NCBI GenBank assembly: GCA_945902115.1
Contig: CAMDLY010000008.1
Span: 1 to 63,248 of the forward strand
DNA length: 63,248 nt
Direction of reading: 5' to 3'
Origin: Lishizhenia tianjinensis
GTDB taxonomy: Bacteria > Bacteroidota > Bacteroidia > Flavobacteriales_D > Crocinitomicaceae
Shown here: positions 1-7,891 of the stretch, one piece after another
How positions within the stretch are numbered: position 1 is the stretch's first letter
Layout of the letters: the number at the start of each line of letters is the position of its first letter
The notes under the pieces: model-generated
The model's database searches: none
Told to the model about the DNA's origin: nothing
Seen by the model: only the letters and a program-made list of their open reading frames with translations
Position numbers and translations under genes: made by a program

Positions 1-237
1 AACAATAACAACGGGAACAACAACAATAACGGGAACAACAATAACAATAACGACAACAACAACAATAACAACGGGAACAACAACAATAACGGGAACAACA
101 ACAACGGGAACAACAATAACGGGAACAACAACAACGGGAACAATAACAATAACGGGAACAACAACAATAACGGGAACAACGACAATAACGGGAACAACGA
201 CAATAACGGGAACAACAACAATAACGGGAACAACGAC
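1..237 (+). repeat. In-frame Asn/Gly/Asp minisatellite
   Basis: All 79 codons from the window edge encode only Asn (AAC or AAT), Gly (always GGG) or Asp (GAC). The unit is 15 or 18 bp, read as G-N-N-N-N or G-N-N-(N/D)-N-N, and copies differ mainly by AAC/AAT and AAC/GAC changes. The array begins upstream of the window, so its full length is unknown. It encodes a flexible linker or stalk in front of the OmpA-like domain. Unit length is always a multiple of three, so copy-number change would keep the frame. Confidence 0.9.
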
Positions 238-600
238 AAAAATTCTTTCTCAAAAGAGGGTTATTCCTTTCTTTCAGATGTTAATTTTAATTTAAATCAG
301 TCAACTATAAATGAAGGATACAAGATATTTTTAAATGAGATTGCTTATTTATTAAAAGAGGATAAAAATGCTACAGTATTACTAGACGGCCATTCGGATA
401 TAACAGGTAACGAATCATTTAATGATAAATTATCTAATCAACGTGCTGAGGCAGTGAAACGCTATTTAATGCTCAAAGGAATTAGTGCTGATCGCATAAA
501 AATAGATTACTTCGGTGAGTCTAAACCGAAATATTCAAACAACACTACTGGAGGTAGAGCACTTAATAGGCGTGTAGAAATAATGATTAAAAGAGATTAG
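1..600 (+). CDS. OmpA-family C-terminal domain protein (5' partial)
   Basis: This reading frame enters from the left edge and ends at TAG 598-600; its start is outside the window. About 79 residues of N/G/D repeat are followed by a roughly 120-residue OmpA/MotB-type peptidoglycan-binding domain. Seen motifs are the beta strand FNLNQSTIN, the signature LDGHSDITG, the helix LSNQRAEAVKRYL and the closing GGRALNRRVEIMI. In this family the domain binds peptidoglycan from the periplasm while the N-terminal part sits in the outer membrane. The barrel or TPR part that usually precedes it is not visible. The repeat could be a degenerate thrombospondin type 3-like linker with Asn replacing most Asp. 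The gene converges on sufT with one base between the stop codons. Confidence 0.85.
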   Translation, partial: NNNNGNNNNNGNNNNNNDNNNNNNGNNNNNGNNNNGNNNNGNNNNGNNNNNGNNNNNGNNDNNGNNDNNGNNNNNGNNDKNSFSKEGYSFLSDVNFNLNQSTINEGYKIFLNEIAYLLKEDKNATVLLDGHSDITGNESFNDKLSNQRAEAVKRYLMLKGISADRIKIDYFGESKPKYSNNTTGGRALNRRVEIMIKRD

Positions 601-601
601 A

Positions 602-910
602 CTATAAAAATCCCAGCTCTAACTTAGCTTCCTCAGACATCATGTCCTTATCCCAAGGAGGGTCGAACACGATGTGTACTTTAGCATCTGTAACGTCCTC
701 AATCGCTTTTACTTTATCCTCTACTTCTTTGGGAAGTGTTTCGGCAACGGGGCAATTTGGAGAAGTCAATGTCATATCTATATCAACAAAGTTTTCTTTA
801 TTTATCCTTACTTCATAGATTAATCCTAATTCGTATATATCAATGGGGATCTCGGGATCGTAGATAGTTTTTAGCATATCTACGATTTTATTTTCTAGTT
901 CCATACTCAT
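602..910 (-). CDS. sufT: SufT-like DUF59/MIP18 Fe-S assembly factor
   Basis: A 102-residue protein made almost entirely of one DUF59 (MIP18/PaaD-like) domain. Diagnostic features are the N-terminal YDPEIPIDIYELGLIY stretch, the TLTSPNCPVAE segment with the conserved cysteine, and the C-terminal VFDPPWDKD. Family members help mature Fe-S proteins; the exact step for the stand-alone SufT type is not settled. ATG at 910 is preferred over TTG at 919 because it overlaps the sufE stop as ATGA, which implies translational coupling. It is the last gene of sufS-sufE-sufT. sufB, sufC and sufD are not in the window. Confidence 0.88.
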   Translation of the reverse strand: MSMELENKIVDMLKTIYDPEIPIDIYELGLIYEVRINKENFVDIDMTLTSPNCPVAETLPKEVEDKVKAIEDVTDAKVHIVFDPPWDKDMMSEEAKLELGFL

Positions 911-1326
911 GATATACAATGTTTTAAGGCTTCGTTTTTTAACCGTAAAATCATACCGTTTAATCCATTCGATCTTGTAGGAGAAAGATGTTCTTGCAAT
1001 CCAATTTCTTTTATGATGCCAAAGTCGTACGCCACTAAATCTTGTGGTTTTAGTTTATTGACTAAGTTAATCAATAAGGCAATAATTCCTTTAGTAATAA
1101 TTGCATCTGCGTCTGCAGTAAATTCAATGACGTTATCGGTACATTTGGTATTCAACCAAACTCTTGACTGGCAACCTTCTATTAAACGCTCATTGGTTTT
1201 TTCATCGTCTGATAATAAAGGTAGCTCTTTACCTAAGTCGATAATATATTCATACTTCTCCATCCAATCATCGAACATTTCAAATTCTGCTAGAATGCTT
1301 TCTTCTCTCTGCTTAATATCATTCAT
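907..1326 (-). CDS. sufE: SufE cysteine desulfuration protein
   Basis: SufE accepts persulfide sulfur from SufS and passes it to the Suf scaffold during Fe-S cluster assembly in the cytoplasm. The 139-residue length is typical. The acceptor cysteine is Cys52 in LIEGCQSRVWLN, matching the conserved GCQS(R/N)VW motif. The C-terminal half has the family ALLINLVNKLKPQDL helix and an LSPTRSNGL motif. Its ATG shares one base with the sufS TAA stop (TAATG), so the two are translationally coupled. Unlike fused CsdA/SufE arrangements, the two proteins here are separate. Confidence 0.95.
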   Translation of the reverse strand: MNDIKQREESILAEFEMFDDWMEKYEYIIDLGKELPLLSDDEKTNERLIEGCQSRVWLNTKCTDNVIEFTADADAIITKGIIALLINLVNKLKPQDLVAYDFGIIKEIGLQEHLSPTRSNGLNGMILRLKNEALKHCIS

Positions 1327-2561
1327 TACTTTAACATATTTAAGCTCTTCTCAAAAGCTTCAACAAAAGTATCGATTTCTTGCTTAGTATTGTAGAATGC
1401 GAAAGATGCTCTTACAGTTCCCAGTATTTTAAAGAAATCCATGAGAGGTTGAGTACAATGATGCCCAGTTCGCACAGCAATACCCTGCTTGTCTAGTAAA
1501 GTTCCTATATCGAAAGGGTGAATTCCTTTAACAGAAAAAGAAACGACACTCGTCTTGTTTTTTGCTTCGCCAATGATTTTTACTCCTTCAAAGGTATCCA
1601 AAGTATCTTCAGCATATTTTGCTAAAAATCTTTCATGTTCCTCGGCAGCTTTGAGGTCAATGGAATCTAAAAAATCAAATGCTTTACCAAGACATATTCC
1701 ACCTGCAACATGGGGAGTTCCTGCTTCAAACTTAAAAGGAAGTTCGTTATAAGTGGTTCGTTCGAATGTTACTTTCGAAATCATGTCGCCCCCACCTTGA
1801 TAAGGAGGCATGGAATCTAACAATTGTTCTTTACCATACAACACTCCTATACCGGTAGGACCAAACACTTTGTGACTGGAAAATACATAAAAATCACAAT
1901 CTAAGTCTTTTACGTCTATTTTAATATGTTGTATACTTTGTGCGCCGTCAATCAATACCTTAGCACCAACAGCATGAGCTTTTACTATGATATCTTTAAC
2001 AGGATTTATAGTTCCAAGAGTATTGGAAATATGCGTAATGGCGACGAGTTTGGTCTTCTTAGATAACATCTGTTCAAACGTATCCATCAGCAATTCTCCT
2101 CTTTCGTTAATAGGAACCACACGGAGAGTGAGCCCTTTTCTCATACACAGCATTTGCCAAGGCACAATATTCGAATGGTGTTCCATAGCGGAAATCATAA
2201 TTTCGTCTCCGGGCTTTAATAGTTCTCCGTAAGAATGGGCCACTAGATTTATACCATCTGTCGTTCCTTTGGTAAATATGATTTCTTCGCTCTTTCGTGC
2301 ATTTATGTAGCGTTGTATCTTCTTTCTTGATTCTTCGTATTCGGTGGTGGCCTTTTGACTCATGTAGTGAACACCCCTGTGGATATTCGCATTTTCCTTC
2401 GAATAAAACTTATTTATTGCATCTAATACGACTTGAGGCTTTTGAGAGGTAGCACCGTTATCAAAGTAGATTAAATTTTTTCCATAAATCTGTTGTCTCA
2501 ATGCAGGGAATTGCTCCCTAATTTCTCGAACATTGAAAGTTTTAATCGGTGTGTTACTCAT
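1326..2561 (-). CDS. sufS: SufS group II cysteine desulfurase
   Basis: A PLP enzyme that converts L-cysteine to L-alanine and an enzyme-bound persulfide for Fe-S assembly. The class V aminotransferase fold is complete. The Schiff-base lysine is in SSHKVFGPTG (Lys231 from the ATG), the PLP-interacting segment is AMEHHSNIVPW, and the catalytic cysteine is in RTGHHCTQP (Cys369), the short-loop arrangement typical of SufS rather than IscS. ATG 2561 is chosen over TTG 2570 because a perfect -7 promoter element overlaps that TTG and lies six bases upstream of the ATG. First gene of the sufSE-sufT operon; upstream porX is co-directional but separated by this promoter. Confidence 0.95.
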   Translation of the reverse strand: MSNTPIKTFNVREIREQFPALRQQIYGKNLIYFDNGATSQKPQVVLDAINKFYSKENANIHRGVHYMSQKATTEYEESRKKIQRYINARKSEEIIFTKGTTDGINLVAHSYGELLKPGDEIMISAMEHHSNIVPWQMLCMRKGLTLRVVPINERGELLMDTFEQMLSKKTKLVAITHISNTLGTINPVKDIIVKAHAVGAKVLIDGAQSIQHIKIDVKDLDCDFYVFSSHKVFGPTGIGVLYGKEQLLDSMPPYQGGGDMISKVTFERTTYNELPFKFEAGTPHVAGGICLGKAFDFLDSIDLKAAEEHERFLAKYAEDTLDTFEGVKIIGEAKNKTSVVSFSVKGIHPFDIGTLLDKQGIAVRTGHHCTQPLMDFFKILGTVRASFAFYNTKQEIDTFVEAFEKSLNMLK

Positions 2562-2567
2562 AGGATA

Positions 2568-2575
2568 CAAAATTA
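2568..2575 (-). promoter_or_regulatory. -7 promoter element of sufS
   Basis: The minus strand reads TAATTTTG, a full match to the Bacteroidota housekeeping -7 consensus TAnnTTTG, with six bases to the sufS ATG. The predicted start of transcription lies at or just before the start codon. No convincing -33 TTTG is seen at the usual spacing. Confidence 0.55.
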
Positions 2576-2613
2576 CGATATAAGACAGTTCTTACACTAA
2601 TAAAAACAAACAA

Positions 2614-4158
2614 CTACAATTTAGGTTGCAATTCGACGTATGGAATTAATAATTCTTCCAAAGAGATTCCTCCATGTTGAAAGGTATTGTTGTAAAAGTT
2701 TACAAAATGATTGAAATTATTGGGATAGACAAAAAAATCTTGCTCCCTGCAAAAAACGAATTCAGCAGATAATCTCAGTGTGGGTAAGTGGGCATCCTTA
2801 GGTTGCTTGATCGAGAAAACTTCCCTTTCGTTATAACTCAGACCTCTTGCGGTTTTATACCTTAAATTTGAATTTAAATTTCTATCGCCCACAATTTTAA
2901 CCGGGTTGTTAACTTTAATTGTTCCATGGTCAGTTGTGATAATTAATTCATGTTTAGCCTCAGCAGCTTTCTGAATTATATCGAACAAGGGAGAATGTTC
3001 TAACCACGAAAGAGTTATAGAACGGTAGGCCGCTTCGTTCTCCGCAAGTTCGCGAATAACCTCCATCTCAGTTCTTGCATGAGACAGCATGTCGACGAAA
3101 TTATACACGATAAAGTTGACGTCTTGATCCTTGATCTGATGAAAATTATCGGCAAGCTTTTTACCAGCTTCCAAATTGGTAATTTTATTATAGGTCCATT
3201 TACAGTTCTTACCAAGTCTTTTTAAATTGGACTCCAAAAATTCTTTTTCATGCAAATTCTTTCCACCTTCCTCCTCTTCACTTTTCCATAATGTAGGGAA
3301 ACGTTTTTCCATTTCAACAGGCATCAGTCCCGAAAAAAAGGCATTTCGAGCGTAGTGAGTAGCTGTAGGAAGTATGGAATAAATAATTTCCTCACAATTC
3401 TTTGTATAATATTGGGATATCAATGGTTCTATAACTTTCCATTGGTCAAAACGAAGGTTGTCAATGACTAAAACCGTTAGCTTTTCCTTTCCGATTTTTC
3501 GCGCAATTTTTTCTTTTATGACTTGATGAATCATGATCGGCGAGTCATTACCGGCCATCCAATCGAGATAATTATCTTCGATAAAATCGGCAAAGACATG
3601 ATTGGCCTCCTTTTTCTGCATGTCTAGAATTTCTTTCATCCCAGTTTCCTTGGTTTTTTCGAGTTCTAGCTCCCAAAAGACTAATTTTTTATATAAATCT
3701 TTCCATTGTTCTGCATCTAAACGTTCGTTCAGTGTTTGACCGAGTTGTCTAAACTCCTGTTGATAGTTGGAACTTGTTTTTTCCTTAACTAATTTACCCT
3801 GATCAAGTAATCGCTTAACGCTAAGGAGTATTTGATTGGGATTAACAGGTTTTATCAAATAATCCGCTATCTTACTTCCAATAGCTTCCTCCATGATATG
3901 TTCCTCCTCACTTTTAGTGATCATTACCACAGGAATAAGAGGATGCAATTCCTTTAATCTCGTTAAGGTCTCTAGGCCACTAATACCGGGCATATTTTCA
4001 TCAAGAAAAACGATATCGTAAGTTGATTCCTTTAACTTATCTAATGCATCTAGCCCGTTTGTCACCGGATCTACATGATAACCTCTGCCTTCTAGAAATA
4101 GTAAATGCGGTTTTAATAATTCAATTTCATCGTCTGCCCAAAGAATTTTTACCTGCAT
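2614..4158 (-). CDS. porX: PorX-type response regulator with PglZ domain
   Basis: A 514-residue two-domain protein. Residues 1-120 are a CheY-like receiver with the phosphoacceptor Asp53 in FLDENMPG and the conserved Lys in LIKPVNP. After a helical linker, about residues 200-510 form a PglZ domain of the alkaline-phosphatase superfamily; candidate metal ligands are in VIDNLRFDQW, the Thr of PTATHYARN, NFVDMLSHAR, TTDHGT and FQHGG. This architecture is PorX, the regulator that works with sensor kinase PorY to control T9SS genes; published work on PorX assigns oligonucleotide phosphodiesterase activity to the PglZ domain. ATG 4158 (MQVKILWADDE) is preferred over TTG 4188 because receivers start at that point. 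porY is not in the window, but T9SS cargo and PorP/SprF genes are. Confidence 0.9.
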   Translation of the reverse strand: MQVKILWADDEIELLKPHLLFLEGRGYHVDPVTNGLDALDKLKESTYDIVFLDENMPGISGLETLTRLKELHPLIPVVMITKSEEEHIMEEAIGSKIADYLIKPVNPNQILLSVKRLLDQGKLVKEKTSSNYQQEFRQLGQTLNERLDAEQWKDLYKKLVFWELELEKTKETGMKEILDMQKKEANHVFADFIEDNYLDWMAGNDSPIMIHQVIKEKIARKIGKEKLTVLVIDNLRFDQWKVIEPLISQYYTKNCEEIIYSILPTATHYARNAFFSGLMPVEMEKRFPTLWKSEEEEGGKNLHEKEFLESNLKRLGKNCKWTYNKITNLEAGKKLADNFHQIKDQDVNFIVYNFVDMLSHARTEMEVIRELAENEAAYRSITLSWLEHSPLFDIIQKAAEAKHELIITTDHGTIKVNNPVKIVGDRNLNSNLRYKTARGLSYNEREVFSIKQPKDAHLPTLRLSAEFVFCREQDFFVYPNNFNHFVNFYNNTFQHGGISLEELLIPYVELQPKL

Positions 4159-4173
4159 TACCTTTATTTTTAA

Positions 4174-4181
4174 TAGATTTG
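4174..4181 (+). promoter_or_regulatory. -7 element upstream of the HD hydrolase gene
   Basis: TAGATTTG matches TAnnTTTG and lies 23 bases before the TTG start at 4205, inside the 46-bp gap between porX and the divergent HD-domain gene. It is the only full -7 match there, so it is the likely promoter of the plus-strand gene. Confidence 0.4.
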
Positions 4182-4204
4182 ATTTCAATTTTAAAGATAC
4201 TCAA

Positions 4205-5446
4205 TTGCGCCCAAACTTACTTCGTAACAATAAAAAGAAAATTATAAACGACCCAGTTTATGGTTTTATTACTATTCCTGATGAATTTATTTTTGACGTC
4301 ATCGAGCACGCCTATCTGCAGAGATTGAGACGCATCATGCAATTAGGTCTCAGTCATCTTGTTTATCCAGGTGCCATGCACACTCGGTTCAATCATGTTT
4401 TGGGTGCCATGCATCTCATGACTCAAGCAATTCAAGGAATTCGAAGGAAAGGGCACGAGATTACTCATGAGGAAGAACGGGCTGTCTTGTTGGCAATTTT
4501 ACTACATGATATTGGTCACGGTCCTTTTAGTCACGCCTTGGAATACGATATTGTAAATGGCGTAAGTCACGAGAAGATAAGTGGATTTTTTATCGAAAAA
4601 CTGGCTGAAGAGTTTGGAGATGACATGAAGCGTGCGTTAATGATATTCCAAAATACTTACGGAAAGCCTTTCTTGCACCAATTGGTATCCAGTCAACTTG
4701 ATATGGATCGCCTTGATTACTTGAATAGGGATAGTTTTTATTCAGGAGTTAGTGAAGGTATTATCGGTACAGACCGTCTGATCGAAATGCTCAATGTTTA
4801 TAACGGAAATCTTGTTATAGAGGAAAAGGGGATTTATTCCATAGAGAAATTTATTGTTGCCCGAAGATTAATGTATTGGCAGGTTTACTTGCATAAAACT
4901 GTGGTTTCAGCGGAATTTATGTTGATTCATGCCTTGCGTCGAGCAAAAGAACTTTCTTTGAAAGGGATATCTATTTTTGCCAGCCCATCGCTATCTTTTT
5001 TCTTAACTCATGAGATCAAAGAATCAGATTTTGTTAACAATAACATGGTGTTGCAACACTTTGCCAATCTTGATGATTTCGATATCCTCGGGGCGATAAA
5101 AGTTTGGCAAAACCATGAGGATAAAGTACTGTCGAAGTTGTCATCGGCCCTAGTTAATAGAAAATTATTTAAAATTGAGATTTCCCGTGAGCCATTCAGT
5201 GAGGATAGATTGAACTTAGAAAAGGAAATAGTGAGGGGGCTATATAAGCTTAATGGTGATGAAGTTAATTATTTCGTGTATTCCGACATATTAACCAATA
5301 AGGCTTACAACCAACACAAGCAAAACATCAACGTATTGATGAAAAGTGGTGAAATAATAGATTTAACAAAGGCATCTGATAACTTAAATATATCAGCCTT
5401 AGCGCAACCAGTTGAGAAGTATTTTATTTGCTATCCTGTTGCCTAG
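4205..5446 (+). CDS. HD-domain phosphohydrolase (dNTPase-like)
   Basis: A 413-residue member of the HD superfamily close to the YdhJ/SAMHD1-like branch. It opens with INDPVYGFITIP, followed by QRLRRIMQLG and the metal-binding set: His in RFNHVLG, His-Asp in LLHDIGHGPFSH (H101, D102), and an Asp in LDMDRLDYLNRD. Relatives hydrolyse deoxynucleotides or other phosphate esters; the substrate here cannot be told. The start is TTG at 4205, because no ATG or GTG lies between the upstream non-conserved sequence and the conserved INDPVYG block. Its 3' end overlaps the convergent MscS gene by 23 bases. It is divergent from porX. Confidence 0.88.
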   Translation: MRPNLLRNNKKKIINDPVYGFITIPDEFIFDVIEHAYLQRLRRIMQLGLSHLVYPGAMHTRFNHVLGAMHLMTQAIQGIRRKGHEITHEEERAVLLAILLHDIGHGPFSHALEYDIVNGVSHEKISGFFIEKLAEEFGDDMKRALMIFQNTYGKPFLHQLVSSQLDMDRLDYLNRDSFYSGVSEGIIGTDRLIEMLNVYNGNLVIEEKGIYSIEKFIVARRLMYWQVYLHKTVVSAEFMLIHALRRAKELSLKGISIFASPSLSFFLTHEIKESDFVNNNMVLQHFANLDDFDILGAIKVWQNHEDKVLSKLSSALVNRKLFKIEISREPFSEDRLNLEKEIVRGLYKLNGDEVNYFVYSDILTNKAYNQHKQNINVLMKSGEIIDLTKASDNLNISALAQPVEKYFICYPVA

Positions 5447-5951
5447 TCTTTTTTGATGGGACAATATTTGTTTGAATGGTCTTATTCAAAACAGCCGAAG
5501 TTGGGATAGTTATTAATGCACCTTCTTCCGTTTTTATATAAATAAAAAAGAAGGAAACATCTAGTAATTCTCCTTGTACGTCGAATTCTTTATCCATGAC
5601 GCGTATATAGTTTCCGATTTTTAAGGGGTGATGGAAAAATAAAATTAAACTGGCAGTGATATTACTGAGAATAGACCATTGTGCGAAGAAAGCAATGCCT
5701 AGCACAGTAACCACTGAAGTGAGAAATACAATCAAATCTGTTTTGTCTATATTCCATATCGCTGCTAAGCTAGTTATTAGTATTAACACAATAAATAAAT
5801 TGATAATTCTATGCGTAATACGCTTTCTTTTAGTGTCAAAATCTATTTTAACTAAAATATTATTTATTGCACGATTCGCAGCCAACTTAACGGCAATCAA
5901 TATCAAACAAGCCACAATTGATTTAACAATTAATAATTCTATTTCTGTCAT
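5424..5951 (-). CDS. Small MscS-family mechanosensitive channel
   Basis: At 175 residues this is a minimal MscS-type protein. Three hydrophobic segments are visible at about 5-25, 45-65 and 70-108. The last one is the pore helix region followed by the beta domain, with the family sequence HHPLKIGNYIRV, a GELLDVSFFFIYIKT segment and LITIPTSAVLNKTI. The usual C-terminal alpha/beta vestibule domain is missing; the chain ends soon after the beta domain, as in other short Bacteroidota homologues. It likely protects against hypoosmotic shock. Its ATG overlaps the mazG stop by four bases, and its 3' end overlaps the convergent HD gene by 23 bases. Confidence 0.85.
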   Translation of the reverse strand: MTEIELLIVKSIVACLILIAVKLAANRAINNILVKIDFDTKRKRITHRIINLFIVLILITSLAAIWNIDKTDLIVFLTSVVTVLGIAFFAQWSILSNITASLILFFHHPLKIGNYIRVMDKEFDVQGELLDVSFFFIYIKTEEGALITIPTSAVLNKTIQTNIVPSKKTRQQDSK

Positions 5952-6724
5952 TTTGTCATTTTTTTTGCCTTATTCCAATATTCATCGAGTACATTAAGTG
6001 GAAGTTCATGAATAACTTTTTGGTCCTCTCGGATCAGTAATTCCATCAATTGAAATCTGTCAATAAATTTTTTATTGCTTGTTGCAAGTGAACTCTCTGG
6101 CGAAATTCCTATGAATCGGGCATAGTTTACCAAGGAAAAAAGAACATCCCCAAATTCTTCTTCAATTTTTTTTGAATCTTTTGTGTGTTCCACTTCATAT
6201 TTTAACTCGGCAATTTCTTCCTCTACTTTTTTCCATACATCTTCTTTATTTTCCCATTCAAATCCTATTCCTTTCACTTTTTCTTGAATTCTTGTGGCTT
6301 TTACCAAGGCTGGTAAACTTTTTGGCACCCCCTCGAGAACAGATAATTTACCTTCTTTAAGCTTCAATTTTTCCCAATTTGCTTTTACCTCCTCCTCATC
6401 TTTTACGGTTATATCACCATATATATGGGGATGTCGGTGGATGAGTTTGTCGCAAATAGCATGTAATACAGAGGTGACATCAAATTCCCCCTTTTCCTCG
6501 CCTAACTTAGCATAAAAAACAAGGTGAAAGAATAAGTCTCCCAATTCCCCTTCAATAGCCTTAGTGTTTTTATCACTGATGGCGTCGGCAAGTTCATATG
6601 TTTCTTCAATCGTTAAATTTCGTAGAGACTCAAATGTTTGTTTCATATCCCAAGGACACTTCTCTCTTAACTCGTCCATTACGTCGAGCAGGCGTTGAAA
6701 TGCTTCTAATCGTTTATCCATCAT
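5948..6724 (-). CDS. mazG: MazG nucleoside triphosphate pyrophosphohydrolase
   Basis: MazG hydrolyses (d)NTPs to monophosphates plus pyrophosphate and is linked to nucleotide-pool cleaning. The 258-residue protein carries two MazG folds, as in E. coli MazG. The N-terminal repeat shows CPWDMKQTFESL and the metal-binding EETYELADAI with EGELGDLFFHLVFYA. The C-terminal repeat shows VEEEIAELKYE and EEEFGDVLFSLVNYAR. Two ATGs lie in tandem at 6724 and 6721. The downstream MscS gene overlaps by four bases, so they form a two-gene operon. A near-match -7 element precedes the start. Confidence 0.95.
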   Translation of the reverse strand: MMDKRLEAFQRLLDVMDELREKCPWDMKQTFESLRNLTIEETYELADAISDKNTKAIEGELGDLFFHLVFYAKLGEEKGEFDVTSVLHAICDKLIHRHPHIYGDITVKDEEEVKANWEKLKLKEGKLSVLEGVPKSLPALVKATRIQEKVKGIGFEWENKEDVWKKVEEEIAELKYEVEHTKDSKKIEEEFGDVLFSLVNYARFIGISPESSLATSNKKFIDRFQLMELLIREDQKVIHELPLNVLDEYWNKAKKMTK

Positions 6725-6730
6725 TATTTG

Positions 6731-6738
6731 TAAAATTA
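6731..6738 (-). promoter_or_regulatory. Near-match -7 element of mazG
   Basis: The minus strand reads TAATTTTA, one mismatch from TAnnTTTG, with six bases to the mazG ATG at 6724. The spacing equals that seen for the full-match elements at sufS and the DUF1599 gene, which is the main support. Confidence 0.3.
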
Positions 6739-6762
6739 ATGCTTATCTCTTTTCACAATCAT

Positions 6763-6770
6763 TAACTTTG
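6763..6770 (+). promoter_or_regulatory. -7 promoter element of the PagL-like operon
   Basis: TAACTTTG is a full match to TAnnTTTG and sits five bases before the ATG at 6776, in the 51-bp divergent gap with mazG. This implies a leaderless or near-leaderless transcript for the three-gene envelope operon. Confidence 0.55.
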
Positions 6771-6775
6771 TTGCA

Positions 6776-7891
6776 ATGCGAAAAAAAGTTCGTCATAAAT
6801 TATTTTTAAGCACGATTTTGCTTTTTTTCGTGCAAATAACCTTGGGTCAAGCTCCACAAGAAGGTTTCGATTTGCGCTATAAGTTGGGGTTTTTATCCAT
6901 TCATCATGCTTCTATGGCTCATCTCCCGAAGACCCTTGCTCAAGCTGTGGAGCTCACTTATTTTCAACATACAAGAGGAAAAAGAGATTATCAAAAGCAT
7001 TACTTCTATCCGACATTAGGTGCCACCCTTTATCATGGTTCAGTGGGAAATAGGGAATTACTTGGTCGTTATACCGGAGTATATGGTTTCACAGAATTTC
7101 CTATTTGGAAAATACGGGCATTTGAAACAAATGTAAAATTAGGAGCTGGCTTGGGCCTTACGAATCGATGCTTTGATAACGCCCCTCAAAATATAGCCAT
7201 CGGTTCCTACCTGAACGGCATGATTTGTATTGGAATAAAGTCCATGTGGCGGAGGAAAAACGATCATCTGAGTATTGGTATAGATATGACCCATTTTAGC
7301 AATGGGGCCGCCAAACTACCAAACTATGGAATAAATATTCCTTATTTTTCTATAGGTTACGGAAGAAATTTAGCGAGTAGAAAAAGCCAAAAACCAGATA
7401 CCATATCGGTTAATATTCCTTCAGCACTAACTAAAAACCAGTGGTTATTTACTATAATGGGGCTATACGGAAACAAAGAAGTATACGCTATCGGCGGAGA
7501 GAAATATGGGGTATATGCGTTGAATATTTCGGCTAAAAGATTTTTTAATTTCAAAGCAGGATGGGAACTTGATTTAGATATTATTTCTAAACAAGCGATA
7601 CATGAGTATATACCAGAGGTAAGAAAAACACAATTGGATATTCTTCAATTAGGCGTGTATACGGCTTATTTGGTTCCTTTGGATAGATTTCATTTTGTAT
7701 TTGGAATGGGTGTATATATCAGAGATAAATATAAGCCGGAGGATCCAGTATATCATCGCATAGGTTTTCGCTACCAATTTGCCAATGGAATAATTAGCAA
7801 TTTCACCTTGAAGACACATTTCGGCAGAGCGGATTACTTGGAATGGGGAATAGGATATACGATACAACCCAGAAGAAATGAAAAGAAGTAA
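6776..7891 (+). CDS. PagL-like acyloxyacyl hydrolase (lipid A 3-O-deacylase family)
   Basis: A 371-residue outer-membrane protein with a signal peptide (MRKKVRHKLFLSTILLFF, cleavage likely after TLGQ). The central part has the acyloxyacyl hydrolase motif GIDMTHFSNGAAKLPNYGIN, where His and Ser of HFS correspond to the catalytic His-x-Ser of PagL. PagL removes the 3-O-linked acyl chain from lipid A in the outer membrane. The Glu that completes the Pseudomonas PagL triad is not obvious at the usual distance, so activity is inferred. The protein is about twice the length of classical PagL, with an extra C-terminal beta-rich half of unknown role. It overlaps the next gene by 14 bases. Confidence 0.78.
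   Translation: MRKKVRHKLFLSTILLFFVQITLGQAPQEGFDLRYKLGFLSIHHASMAHLPKTLAQAVELTYFQHTRGKRDYQKHYFYPTLGATLYHGSVGNRELLGRYTGVYGFTEFPIWKIRAFETNVKLGAGLGLTNRCFDNAPQNIAIGSYLNGMICIGIKSMWRRKNDHLSIGIDMTHFSNGAAKLPNYGINIPYFSIGYGRNLASRKSQKPDTISVNIPSALTKNQWLFTIMGLYGNKEVYAIGGEKYGVYALNISAKRFFNFKAGWELDLDIISKQAIHEYIPEVRKTQLDILQLGVYTAYLVPLDRFHFVFGMGVYIRDKYKPEDPVYHRIGFRYQFANGIISNFTLKTHFGRADYLEWGIGYTIQPRRNEKK

Noticed and set aside
1013-1387. Plus-strand 124-codon frame antisense to sufE/sufS
   Set aside because: It lies entirely opposite two clearly conserved genes and has no recognisable domain or promoter; it is a mirror frame. Many similar frames across the window were left out for the same reason.
2614-4158. BREX/Pgl phage-defence gene because of the PglZ domain
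   Set aside because: The receiver-PglZ fusion is the PorX architecture, and no BrxC, PglX or other BREX genes are nearby.
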